Assembly: GCA_945911015.1 (NCBI GenBank)
Contig: CAMDZW010000015.1
Coordinates: 1-64,000, forward strand
DNA length: 64,000 bases
Origin: an uncultured Propionibacteriaceae bacterium
Lineage (GTDB): Bacteria > Actinomycetota > Actinomycetes > Propionibacteriales > Propionibacteriaceae
Direction of reading: 5' to 3'
Shown: positions 28,277-36,758 of the stretch, piece by piece
Layout: the number at the start of each line of letters is the position of its first letter
Numbering within the stretch: position 1 is the first letter of the stretch
Translations under genes and position numbers: made by a program
The notes under the pieces: model-generated
The model's database searches: none
The model's input: the letters and a program-made list of their open reading frames with translations, nothing else
What the model was told of the DNA's origin: nothing

Positions 28277-29739
28277 GTGGCGGCGTGCCGCAGGGCCTTG
28301 CGCTGGAACCGGGTCCGCTGACCACGGCGGGTGGTGGCCCGGCCGAGCCAGGTGCCCAGGCTGACGCCCATCGCGATCCCGATCGCGACCGCGGCTGCAC
28401 CGAGCAATTCCAACAGCGCTGGGGTGGCATCGGCCAGGGTCTCGGTCCGCACCACCCCGTACAGGCCGCGATAGACCATGCTGCCGGGCAGCAGCGGGAT
28501 GACCCCGGCGGTGATCAGCCCGACGGAAGCCATTTTGACCCGAGGAGCGAACGTCTGGGCCAGAAAGGCCGCCACGACCGCAGCGATACCGGCGGCCGTG
28601 CCGAAGCCGAGGCCGAAATGAAGGACCCCGGTGTAGACCAGCCAGCTGATCACGCCGAGGCCGGTGGCCCACACCAGCACCCGAAGCCGGGTGTAGGAGC
28701 CGAGGGCAAAGCCGAGCGCAATCAGTGCCGAGCCCACTGTCGTACGGACCAGACTGGGTGAGATCGGCGTGCTGACGTTGAGATAGGCCGGCAGGCCGAG
28801 CAGGTCACCGCCCCACAGCACCACCAGGATGCCGAGCACGATGCCGAGGGTCATCACGGCCACGTTGAACATCCGAGCCCCGGCAGTGATCAGGAAACCA
28901 TCGATCGCATCCTGGGCGGCGTTGACCACCGACAAACCGGCCAACAGTGCCACGATCCCGGCCGCGACAATGATCGACGGCGAGGTCCCGGCAAAGATGC
29001 TGACCCCGGATTCGCCCAGGGCCATCACAGCGACCGCAGTCACGGTGGGCACCGCAGCCCCGGCGATCTGGCCGAAGAACTGGGGGAGTCCGTACCGCGC
29101 AGTCACATGGAGCACCAGGTCCACCGCGGCGTTGGTCAAGCAGGCAAGGGCAATCTCGACCCAGCCGCCGCCGAGCAGGACCGCGACACCGATGCCGAGC
29201 ATGGCGGCTGCAGCCGTGGTCACCCATCGGCGATAACGACGGGGTTCGGCGATGATCCGGTTGAACTCGCTGCGAGCCTCATCGAGTTCCAGGGCGGGCA
29301 GCCGGTCCAGGAGCTGCTGGAGATCGGACAGGCGCGCGTAGTCAGGGGTGCGCACCGAGGCCGTGCGCAGGATCGTGTTCGCATCGCGTTCCAGCCCACG
29401 GTGATGGCTGACCAGGACCGAGCTGAAGGTCGCGTCAACGTGGACCGAGGCCAGACCGTACCGATGACAGACCTGCAGCCCGGCAGCAGTCGCATCGGCA
29501 CAAGAACCGCCAGTGGTGAGCATCAGCGCGGCGACCCGGCCGGCCAGATCCACCACGGACCGGGAGTGACGCTCATCGGCCTGTTCCTCGATCTCGCGCA
29601 GGGTCATCACTGCGGTCGGCGGACCGTCCGCGGCGATCGCCTGGGCGGCGCGCACACTGAACCTGCGCCAGCGGTCGACACCGCTGGGTCGGACATCTGG
29701 TGTGGCAGGTGGTGTCGGGGGTACATCTGGACCGGTCAC
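28264..29739 (-). CDS. ThrE-family threonine/serine exporter-like membrane protein
   Basis: 491 residues. The N-terminal soluble region (about 40-185) is the ThrE/DUF1212 type, with [20 protein letters not shown] and [17 protein letters not shown]. Two blocks of predicted membrane helices (about 190-310 and 330-460) follow, matching the ThrE plus ThrE_2 layout on one chain. The family exports L-threonine and L-serine in Corynebacterium; the substrate here is inferred. The GTG start at 29739 is not certain: GGAGGG touches it and a CACACT box lies 6 nt upstream, so it may be leaderless. Convergent with the propeller gene. Confidence 0.82.
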   Translation of the reverse strand: MTGPDVPPTPPATPDVRPSGVDRWRRFSVRAAQAIAADGPPTAVMTLREIEEQADERHSRSVVDLAGRVAALMLTTGGSCADATAAGLQVCHRYGLASVHVDATFSSVLVSHHRGLERDANTILRTASVRTPDYARLSDLQQLLDRLPALELDEARSEFNRIIAEPRRYRRWVTTAAAAMLGIGVAVLLGGGWVEIALACLTNAAVDLVLHVTARYGLPQFFGQIAGAAVPTVTAVAVMALGESGVSIFAGTSPSIIVAAGIVALLAGLSVVNAAQDAIDGFLITAGARMFNVAVMTLGIVLGILVVLWGGDLLGLPAYLNVSTPISPSLVRTTVGSALIALGFALGSYTRLRVLVWATGLGVISWLVYTGVLHFGLGFGTAAGIAAVVAAFLAQTFAPRVKMASVGLITAGVIPLLPGSMVYRGLYGVVRTETLADATPALLELLGAAAVAIGIAMGVSLGTWLGRATTRRGQRTRFQRKALRHAATTEE

Positions 29740-29788
29740 CCCTCCAGTGTGCCCGAAAATCGGTGACCGGGAGAACGAGAAACTGGGC

Positions 29789-29794
29789 TAGAAT
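29789..29794 (+). promoter_or_regulatory. -10 box of aspS (TAGAAT)
   Basis: TAGAAT gives a predicted transcript start near 29801 and an unusually long leader of about 223 nt before the aspS ATG. Confidence 0.55.
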
Positions 29795-29800
29795 CTGCTC

Positions 29801-30020
29801 TGGTTGCAGTGGTGGGGTGACGACCCATCCGACCTGGACCACAGGTCAGCTGCAGTCCGCGCGTTCGGCGCACCGACGAGAGGCCGCACCACCGCCCGAC
29901 CGGGCCGGTGGAAGCGGCGAAGGTGTGGTGGCACCGCGATCTGGCCCCCGCCCACACCTGTCCGGGCTGCCCTCTCGGAGGTGCACCCCGTACCCCGGGA
30001 GTCCGTACGGAAAGGACACC
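29801..30020 (+). promoter_or_regulatory. T-box riboswitch leader of aspS (Asp-specific)
   Basis: The leader contains GGTGGCACCGCG at 29927-29938, the core T-box sequence (GGUGGNACCGCG). The variable base in UGGN (29929-29932) is C, which pairs with discriminator G73, the base found in tRNA-Asp. A 5' stem region is suggested by GCAG (29806-29809) pairing with CTGC (29850-29853) around a GACCTG/CAGGTC hairpin; several GAC (Asp) codons lie in this region (29819, 29822, 29837). The 5' strand AGGTGTGG (29921-29928) can alternatively pair with CCACACCT (29952-29959), giving a switch. Regulation by uncharged tRNA-Asp, probably at translation, is inferred. Confidence 0.65.
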
Positions 30021-30023
30021 CAC

Positions 30024-31826
30024 ATGTTGCGAAGCCACACCGCTGGTTCCCTACGCGCCGAGCACGTCGGCCAGACCGTCACCCTCACCGGGTGGGTGGC
30101 CCGTCGACGTGACCACGGCGGCGTCGCCTTCATCGATCTGCGTGATGCCTCAGGCGTCGCCCAGGTCGTCGTCCGGGACGAGATCCTTGAGGCCTCCGGA
30201 GCCCATGACCTGCGCAATGAGTACTGCATCAAGGTCGTCGGCGCCGTCGAGGCGCGGCCTGACGGCAATGCCAACCCTGACCTGCCGACCGGTGAGATCG
30301 AGGTCGCCATCAGCGATCTCGAGGTGTTGAACCCGTCGGTGCCCTTGCCCTTCCAGATCGACGAGCGGGTCACGGTCGGCGAGGAGTCCCGGTTGAAGTA
30401 CCGCTATCTCGATCTGCGTCGACCGGCGCCTGCAGCAGCGATCCGACTGCGCAGCCAGGTCAACCAGGCAGCTCGTACGGTGCTGGCCGAGCGTGACTTC
30501 GTTGAGATCGAGACCCCGACCCTGACTCGGTCAACCCCCGAGGGTGCCCGTGACTTTCTGGTGCCGGCACGGCTGGCCCCGGGCAGCTGGTACGCGTTGC
30601 CCCAGAGCCCGCAGCTGTTCAAACAGCTGTTGATGGTTTCCGGCATGGAGCGGTACTACCAGATCGCACGCTGCTACCGCGACGAGGACTTCCGCGCCGA
30701 CCGGCAGCCCGAATTCACCCAGCTGGACATCGAGATGAGCTTCGTCACCCAGGACGATGTGATCGAGCTCGGTGAGTCCATCGCGGTCGCGCTGTGGAAG
30801 CTGATCGGGGTCGACCTGCCGACCCCGTTCCCACGGATCAGCTATGCCGAGGCGATGCGTCGCTTCGGCTCGGACAAGCCTGACCTGCGGTTCGGCCAGG
30901 AGCTCGTGGAGTGCACCGACTACTTCGCCGACACCACCTTCCGCGTGTTCCAGGCCCCCTATGTCGGCGCCGTCGTGATGCCAGGTGGGGCTTCGCAGCC
31001 GCGCCGTACCTTCGATGCTTGGCAGGAATGGGCCAAACAGCGTGGGGCCAAGGGCCTGGCCTACGTCACGGTCGCCGACAACGGCGACCTGGCCGGACCG
31101 GTCGCCAAGAACCTCAGTGAGGCCGAGCGTGCCGGACTGGCCGAGCACACCGGTGCCAAGCCGGGCGACTGCATCTTCTTCGCTGCCGGAGCGCCGAAGT
31201 CCTCCCGTGCCCTGCTCGGTGCGGCTCGACTGGAGATCGCCCAGCGGGTCGGATTGATCCCCGAACCAGGTGCGGACAATGCCTGGGCGTTCTGCTGGGT
31301 GGTCGATGCTCCGCTGTTCGAGCCGGCCTCGGATGCCGTGGCCGCCGGTGATGTGGCAGTCGGTGCGGGTGCCTGGACGGCAGTCCACCATGCCTTCACC
31401 TCGCCGCAGGACGTCGAGGGCTTCGACTCGGATCCGGCGAATGCACTGGCCTGGGCCTATGACATGGTCTGCAACGGCAATGAGATCGGCGGCGGTTCAA
31501 TCCGTATCCACCGCCGCGACGTGCAGGAGCGGGTGTTCGCGATCATGGGACTGGGGCAGGAAGAGGCACAGGAGAAGTTCGGCTTCCTGCTGGATGCCTT
31601 TGCCTTCGGTGCCCCGCCGCACGGTGGCATCGCGTTCGGGTGGGATCGCATCTGTGCCCTGCTCGCCGGCGCTGACTCGATCCGTGAGGTGATCGCCTTC
31701 CCCAAGTCCGGTGGCGGATATGACCCCCTGACTGCAGCACCGGCACCGATCACTGCGCAACAGCGCAAGGAGGCCGGGGTCGATGCGGCTCCGGTCGACG
31801 GCCAGGCCCCAGCTGTGCAGGACTGA
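30024..31826 (+). CDS. aspS: Aspartyl-tRNA synthetase
   Basis: Class IIb synthetase. 600 residues from ATG 30024. N-terminal OB-fold with [21 protein letters not shown], motif 2 with [22 protein letters not shown], the bacterial GAD insertion domain (about 290-400), and motif 3 with [16 protein letters not shown] lies 7 nt before the ATG. The open frame continues upstream, but that part is the structured leader. Followed 11 bp later by an IclR gene whose ribosome binding site overlaps the aspS stop. Confidence 0.95.
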   Translation: MLRSHTAGSLRAEHVGQTVTLTGWVARRRDHGGVAFIDLRDASGVAQVVVRDEILEASGAHDLRNEYCIKVVGAVEARPDGNANPDLPTGEIEVAISDLEVLNPSVPLPFQIDERVTVGEESRLKYRYLDLRRPAPAAAIRLRSQVNQAARTVLAERDFVEIETPTLTRSTPEGARDFLVPARLAPGSWYALPQSPQLFKQLLMVSGMERYYQIARCYRDEDFRADRQPEFTQLDIEMSFVTQDDVIELGESIAVALWKLIGVDLPTPFPRISYAEAMRRFGSDKPDLRFGQELVECTDYFADTTFRVFQAPYVGAVVMPGGASQPRRTFDAWQEWAKQRGAKGLAYVTVADNGDLAGPVAKNLSEAERAGLAEHTGAKPGDCIFFAAGAPKSSRALLGAARLEIAQRVGLIPEPGADNAWAFCWVVDAPLFEPASDAVAAGDVAVGAGAWTAVHHAFTSPQDVEGFDSDPANALAWAYDMVCNGNEIGGGSIRIHRRDVQERVFAIMGLGQEEAQEKFGFLLDAFAFGAPPHGGIAFGWDRICALLAGADSIREVIAFPKSGGGYDPLTAAPAPITAQQRKEAGVDAAPVDGQAPAVQD

Positions 31827-31837
31827 GGAACGACACC

Positions 31838-32608
31838 ATGACCACACCAGTCACACCGCCCGGTGCCGAGACCAACCAGGCCTTGGCGCGCGGACTCTAT
31901 GTGCTGCGACGACTGGTGGAGTCGGGACGGCCCATGTCGGCCACGGAACTGGCCCGTGAGCTCGGGCTCCACCAGAGCTCGATCTCACGGGTCATGTCCA
32001 CCCTGGGGGAGGCCGGTTTCGTGCGCAAGAACGAACAGGGCGGCTTCGTCCCCGACTACGGGGTGATCACCCTGGCCGCCGAGACCACACGGCTGCCTCT
32101 GCTCACCAAACCGGTGGCAGTGTTCAACGCCCTGCTCGAGGAGTACCCGCGACTGACGCTGGCCACCTCGATGTTGTGGCGCTCAGAGATGCTCTACCTG
32201 CTGCGTTCCAATGTCGGTGGTCTGACCCACCTCTACGACAACGTCCGCTATCCCTTGCACCGCTCGTCTCCTGGCCTTCGGTTGTTGCTGGACCTGCCCG
32301 AGGAGCAGGCCTTGGCGATGTTGGCCGATTCGCGGCGCGCCCACGGATGGACCGGTGACCCGGCCGTGATCCCGGCCACCGAGGCCGAGGTGCTTGCGGC
32401 GGCCCGGGCGAACCTTGAACACGATGTGCTGATCCTGCAGGGCTGGGCTGATCCCCAGCAGATCAGTGGGGCGATTCCGGTCCGGACCAGCGAGCCCCAT
32501 CCGGTCGCGATGGCGATCGTGGTCACCGACGGCTCCATGGACGCCGATGAGCTGCGGCTTCTGCTCCACCGGGCCCGGCGCGAGCTCGAGGCAGCATTCC
32601 GCGATTGA
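31838..32608 (+). CDS. IclR-family transcriptional regulator (copy 1)
   Basis: 256 residues. N-terminal winged helix-turn-helix (about 16-75: ALARGLYVLRRLVESG, then SATELARELGLHQSSISRVMSTL), and a C-terminal effector domain with PLHRSSPGLRLLLDLPEEQAL and SGAIPVRTSEPHPVAMAI. Close paralogue of the next gene. GAGGAA, overlapping the aspS stop codon, is its ribosome binding site, and I see no separate promoter, so it may be transcribed with aspS. Likely controls the sugar transporter downstream; inferred. Confidence 0.88.
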   Translation: MTTPVTPPGAETNQALARGLYVLRRLVESGRPMSATELARELGLHQSSISRVMSTLGEAGFVRKNEQGGFVPDYGVITLAAETTRLPLLTKPVAVFNALLEEYPRLTLATSMLWRSEMLYLLRSNVGGLTHLYDNVRYPLHRSSPGLRLLLDLPEEQALAMLADSRRAHGWTGDPAVIPATEAEVLAAARANLEHDVLILQGWADPQQISGAIPVRTSEPHPVAMAIVVTDGSMDADELRLLLHRARRELEAAFRD

Positions 32609-32658
32609 CGCCTGGCGGCATGAGTTGTCACAGCTGAGCACAATCTTCATGTGACCCC

Positions 32659-32687
32659 TTGCGCATGCACATGGTGCATGTAATGAT
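32659..32687 (+). promoter_or_regulatory. IclR/ABC operon promoter with 17-bp palindromic operator
   Basis: -35 TTGCGC at 32659-32664, a 17-bp spacer, -10 AATGAT at 32682-32687, and GTG 6 nt later. A perfect inverted repeat CATGCAC-ATG-GTGCATG (32664-32680) fills the spacer. A regulator bound there would block RNA polymerase; the adjacent IclR proteins are the obvious candidates. Confidence 0.6.
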
Positions 32688-32693
32688 CCTGCT

Positions 32694-33512
32694 GTGCAGA
32701 GCAGCGTGGCGGTCGATGAAGCGGGGTCCCTGGCCCCCGGTGGCATCGCCATGCCATCGGGCCCCAGCCAGTCCCTGGCCCGGGGCCTGTGGGTCCTGCA
32801 GCGACTGGCCGAGTCCCGTCAGACCCTGACCGCCACCCAACTGGCTGCCGAGCTGGGCACCCACCAGAGCTCGGTCTCCCGGCTGTTGGCCACCTTGACC
32901 AGTGCCGGCTATGTGCGCCGTGACGAGAGCGGACACTTCGCCCCGGACTACGGGATCGTCGCCCTGGCCAGTCACGCGGCACACCTTCCCCTGATCCGCC
33001 GCCCGTGGCAGGTCTTCGAAGCCTTCTCCCTGGACCATCCAGACCTCTCGGCCACCTTGGCGATGCTGTGGCGGGGCCAACTCGTGTACGGGCAGCGGCT
33101 CCGTGGCCGGACGACCCAACATGCGCGCCGTTACAGCGCCTTCCCCCTGCACCGGTCCAGCCCAGGGCTGCGGCTGCTGCTCGAGCTGCCCGAGACCGAA
33201 GCGTTGGCCCTGCTCGAGGACTCCCGGCGTCAACACGGTTGGTCCGGCGACCCCGATGTGGTGCCCCGCGATCCAGCGGCGCTGCTCGAACGGGCTCAGG
33301 AATTGTGTGAGCACGAGGTCCTGATCCTGAGCGACCGGTGGGCGCTGGATGTCCACCAGTCGGGCGCGATCCCGGTCAACACCGCAGAACCGCACCCGGT
33401 GGCGCTGGCTGTGCTCGACCATGACGGCCGTCACTCACCCGACGAACTCCGGCTGATCCTGCACACCGTCCGCCGCGACCTTGAACTTGCCTTTCGCCAG
33501 CCAGAGGCGTGA
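32694..33512 (+). CDS. IclR-family transcriptional regulator (copy 2)
   Basis: 272 residues from GTG 32694. Winged HTH with QSLARGLWVLQRLAES and ATQLAAELGTHQSSVSRLLATL; effector domain with FPLHRSSPGLRLLLELPE and SGAIPVNTAEPHPVALAV. Alignment by eye with copy 1 is continuous over the whole length, so this is a tandem duplication. No ribosome binding site precedes the GTG (leaderless); ATG 32751 is an alternative start. It precedes the solute-binding protein gene by 35 bp without a new promoter, so it is probably autoregulated with the transporter. Confidence 0.88.
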   Translation: MQSSVAVDEAGSLAPGGIAMPSGPSQSLARGLWVLQRLAESRQTLTATQLAAELGTHQSSVSRLLATLTSAGYVRRDESGHFAPDYGIVALASHAAHLPLIRRPWQVFEAFSLDHPDLSATLAMLWRGQLVYGQRLRGRTTQHARRYSAFPLHRSSPGLRLLLELPETEALALLEDSRRQHGWSGDPDVVPRDPAALLERAQELCEHEVLILSDRWALDVHQSGAIPVNTAEPHPVALAVLDHDGRHSPDELRLILHTVRRDLELAFRQPEA

Positions 33513-33547
33513 GGCCCGCACCATCCCTTCCACCACAGGAGAATCCA

Positions 33548-34885
33548 ATGTCGGACACCATCAAGAACATCGCATCGACACCGCTGGCCAGGCGCACCCT
33601 CCTCGGTGCGGCAGGACTCGCCTCGGCCACCGCCCTGGTCGGCTGCAACAGCGACAGCCCGGGTGGCCCCAGTGGGGGCGGTGGGGTGCTGAATGTGTGG
33701 GGAGGCGTGCCGGGTGAGAACGGCCCACAGGACCTGTGTGATGCCTTCACTGAGGCGAATCCCGGAGTGAAGGTCAACTACACCCGCTACGTCAACGACG
33801 ACACCGGCAACCTCAAGCTGGACTCGTCCTTGGCCGGCGGAGCGCCGATCGACGTCTTCATCTCCTACGCCCCAGCCAAACTCTTCCAACGCGTCGACAA
33901 TGGCCTGGCGATCGACCTCAGCGATCGGATCGACCAGGACCCCGATCTGAAGCAGTTCGGACCGTCGGCGGAGACCCCGTCCAACTACTTCACCGATGGC
34001 AAGGCCTTCTCCATCCCGGCCCAGAAGAGCCCCACGATCGTGGTGCTCAACCAGACCATGCTCGACGACGCCGGCATCACCTTGGGCGACACCTGGACCA
34101 TCGAGGACTATGAGGACGTCATGGCCGAGCTCAGCCACGGTGACGTCTTCGGCTCGTTCGACCGTCCGGGCAAGGCCGAGATCGTGCTCGGCCCGGACCG
34201 CTACTACGCCGACAACGGCGCCCGGTCCAACTTCGAGCACCCGGTCTTCGCCGAAGATCTCCAGGCCCGGCTCGATGCACAGGCGGCCAAGTACATCGTC
34301 GACCGCGAGACCGTGCTGGCCGAGAAGCTCGAGGTCTTCAAGCACCAGCCCTTCCTGACCGGACGCACCGCGATGAACACCTCGCAGATCTTCATCCTGC
34401 GTTACATCAGTGACCTGACCGAGTTCCCCCACGACTTCATCACCAAGGCGATGCCGCACCCGACGGTCGAGCCCGGTGGTGACGAGTGGGGTGTCGGAGC
34501 CATCGGCGACAACATCTCGATCAGCTCGAAGACCGCTGATCCCGACCTGGCCTGGGAGTTCGTCCGATTCTGGATGTTGAACGGTTCCTACAACGTGCCC
34601 GGCGGCCGCCTGCCCTCCGTGGTCGGAAACGCCACCCCCGCTGATCTGACTGCTGGACTGCTCGGGCCGGACCGGGAGGAGATCTTCGATGTGCCGAGCT
34701 TCGAGAACGCCTTGTTCGGCAAGGAAGTCGCCATCCCGGTCGACACCATCTTCACCGCTGCCACCGAGATTGAGACCCTGGTGAAGCAGTACACCGACGA
34801 GGTCCTGCTCGGCACCCGGACCGTCGACTCCTGGGTCGAGACCCTGACCAAGGAAGTCGACGCCGCCATCTCGGCAGCGAAGTGA
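33548..34885 (+). CDS. ABC transporter sugar-binding lipoprotein (family 1)
   Basis: 445 residues. Twin arginine (R15-R16) and hydrophobic stretch, then lipobox LVGC with Cys33, so a lipoprotein possibly exported by Tat. A Gly/Pro-rich linker precedes the mature domain LNVWGGVPGENGPQ, with VNYTRYVNDD, typical of carbohydrate-binding family 1 proteins. ATG with CAGGAGAA 5-7 nt upstream. First transporter gene, followed by two permeases; no ATPase is in the window, so a shared MsiK-type ATPase elsewhere is likely. Confidence 0.88.
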   Translation: MSDTIKNIASTPLARRTLLGAAGLASATALVGCNSDSPGGPSGGGGVLNVWGGVPGENGPQDLCDAFTEANPGVKVNYTRYVNDDTGNLKLDSSLAGGAPIDVFISYAPAKLFQRVDNGLAIDLSDRIDQDPDLKQFGPSAETPSNYFTDGKAFSIPAQKSPTIVVLNQTMLDDAGITLGDTWTIEDYEDVMAELSHGDVFGSFDRPGKAEIVLGPDRYYADNGARSNFEHPVFAEDLQARLDAQAAKYIVDRETVLAEKLEVFKHQPFLTGRTAMNTSQIFILRYISDLTEFPHDFITKAMPHPTVEPGGDEWGVGAIGDNISISSKTADPDLAWEFVRFWMLNGSYNVPGGRLPSVVGNATPADLTAGLLGPDREEIFDVPSFENALFGKEVAIPVDTIFTAATEIETLVKQYTDEVLLGTRTVDSWVETLTKEVDAAISAAK

Positions 34886-34889
34886 CATC

Positions 34890-35828
34890 GTGGCAGCACC
34901 GAATCTGACCACCACGCTGCCTGCTCCCGGGCGGGGACGTTCCCGTGAACGTGCCCGCCCGCAGTGGGCAGGCTGGCTCTTCATCACGCCGAACCTGATC
35001 GGGTTCCTCGCCTTCACCCTGGTCCCCCTGATCGCGGGCATCGTGATCTCGTTCACCGACTGGAATGTGGTCTCCGGTGTCGACGGGATCAGCTGGGTGG
35101 GACTGTCGAACTTCAGCGCGCTGATGTCCGATGCCCAGTTCTGGAAGGCGATGGGGCGGACCTTCCTCTACGCAGGTCTCGGCGTGCCGCTCACCATGCT
35201 CGGCGGTCTCGCCCTGGCACTGGTGCTGAACGGCCCGGTCGTCGGCCGTGGCGTGTTGCGGCTGATCTTCTTCTTCCCGCACATCGTCAACTCGATCGCG
35301 ATCGGCTTCGTCTGGCTGCTGCTGCTCCATCCCAGCAATGGTGTGGTCAACAACTTCCTGCGGACCCTGGGGGTGGAGAACACACCGTCCTGGTTGGTGT
35401 CGCAGGACTGGAGCCTGTTGACGATCATCTTCATCACCTCGTGGGCCGGGATGGGCTTCCACTGCGTGATTTTCCTGTCTGCACTGCAATCCGTGCCGCC
35501 CGAGCTCCATGAGGCGGCGCAGATCGATGGAGCGGGATGGTGGCGTCGGTTCACCACCGTGACCTGGCGGTCCCTGATGCCGACCACGACCTTCCTCGCC
35601 ATCATGTCGATGATCGGCCACTCGCAGGGTTTCGGGCTGATTGCCTTTCTCACCCAGGGTGGCCCCGGTGACTCCTCGACCACGCTGTCGTACTACATGT
35701 ACCAGCGCGGCTTCCAGTACTACCAGTTCGGCTATGCCGCGGCGATCGGTGTCCTCAACGCCATCGGCGTGCTCGGCCTGACCGCGCTGATGTGGCGCTT
35801 CCAGAAGGGAAGGGGGCTGTACTCATGA
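34890..35828 (+). CDS. Sugar ABC transporter permease (MalF/UgpA type)
   Basis: 312 residues, six predicted membrane helices starting near residue 30 (GWLFITPNLIGFLAFTLVPLI). The EAA loop that contacts the ATPase is ELHEAAQIDGAGWWRRF. TLSYYMYQRGFQYYQFGYAAA near the C-terminus is typical of MalF/UgpA permeases. GTG start 4 bp after the binding-protein stop; the stop overlaps the next ATG (ATGA). Confidence 0.9.
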   Translation: MAAPNLTTTLPAPGRGRSRERARPQWAGWLFITPNLIGFLAFTLVPLIAGIVISFTDWNVVSGVDGISWVGLSNFSALMSDAQFWKAMGRTFLYAGLGVPLTMLGGLALALVLNGPVVGRGVLRLIFFFPHIVNSIAIGFVWLLLLHPSNGVVNNFLRTLGVENTPSWLVSQDWSLLTIIFITSWAGMGFHCVIFLSALQSVPPELHEAAQIDGAGWWRRFTTVTWRSLMPTTTFLAIMSMIGHSQGFGLIAFLTQGGPGDSSTTLSYYMYQRGFQYYQFGYAAAIGVLNAIGVLGLTALMWRFQKGRGLYS

Positions 35829-36754
35829 CCGCCGTCGACGTGGCTTCTCCGGCACCGAAGGAAAGACGCCGGGCGCGCCGTTCCACCGGCTGGGCCGCCG
35901 AACTGCCCCAACGTGGACCGCGACGGACCAAGGCGATCGTCGGCCTGACGGTCCGATCGGTCGTGATGTGGGGATTTTCGATTGTCTTCCTGTTGCCCTT
36001 CGTGTGGATGATCGTCTCCTCGCTCAAGCGCAACATTGATGTCTTCACCCTGCCCGTGCAGTGGATCCCCGATCCGATCGTGTGGACGAACTATCTCCAG
36101 GTCTGGGTGAATGGTGATCCGCCGATGTGGCGGTTCTTTGCCAACTCGATCACCGTCTCGGGGATCGGCCTGGTCGGAGACCTGTTGACCTCGTCAATGG
36201 CCGGATATGCCTTTGCCCGCTTGCACTTCACCGGTCGGGACCGGGTCTTCCTGCTCTACCTCGGCACGGCGGTGATCCCGGGCCAGCTGCTGCTGGTGCC
36301 TCGGTTCATGTTCTTCCAGCAGATGGGCCTGTACGACACCTTGTGGGCCCTGATCCTGCCCGGAGTGTTCACGGTCTTCGGCACTTTCTTGATGAGACAG
36401 GCATTCCTGGCGGCTCCCCCTGAGCTCGGTGAGGCGGCACGGATCGACGGGGCAGGGGAGTGGCGGGTGTTCTGGAGCATCTATCTGCCACAGGTCCGGC
36501 CCACCCTGGCAGCGCTGGCCATCATCAGCTTCGTCGGCTCGTGGAACGACTACGAGGGTCCGTTGGTGATGCTGTCCAGTGCCCAGAACTACACCGTCCC
36601 GTTGGGACTGACCCGGTTCATCGATGCCGAGGGCGGACTCTCGGGTGGCTTTGCCATGGCCGCCTCGGTGTCATCGGTGCTGCCGCTGTTCATCCTGTTC
36701 ATGATGTTCCAGCGCAACTTCGTGGCTGCGTTGGCACACACCGGGATCAAGTGA
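35825..36754 (+). CDS. Sugar ABC transporter permease (MalG/UgpE type)
   Basis: 309 residues. A basic N-terminal tail (about 1-40) precedes six predicted helices. The EAA loop is ELGEAARIDGAGEWRVFW, and SFVGSWNDYEGPLVML is the MalG-type segment before the last helices. The end VAALAHTGIK matches the family terminus (ALTAGAVKG type). The substrate cannot be read from the sequence. Convergent with the sigma factor gene, leaving a 4-bp gap. Confidence 0.9.
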   Translation: MTAVDVASPAPKERRRARRSTGWAAELPQRGPRRTKAIVGLTVRSVVMWGFSIVFLLPFVWMIVSSLKRNIDVFTLPVQWIPDPIVWTNYLQVWVNGDPPMWRFFANSITVSGIGLVGDLLTSSMAGYAFARLHFTGRDRVFLLYLGTAVIPGQLLLVPRFMFFQQMGLYDTLWALILPGVFTVFGTFLMRQAFLAAPPELGEAARIDGAGEWRVFWSIYLPQVRPTLAALAIISFVGSWNDYEGPLVMLSSAQNYTVPLGLTRFIDAEGGLSGGFAMAASVSSVLPLFILFMMFQRNFVAALAHTGIK

Positions 36755-36758
36755 GCAG

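Noticed and set aside
26472..28430. Open frame of 652 codons on the minus strand
   Set aside because: Antisense to the secreted propeller gene, which has a promoter, ribosome binding site and signal peptide.
29700..30023. N-terminal extension of AspRS in the open frame
   Set aside because: The stretch carries the promoter and the T-box leader; AspRS begins normally at MLRSHTAG.
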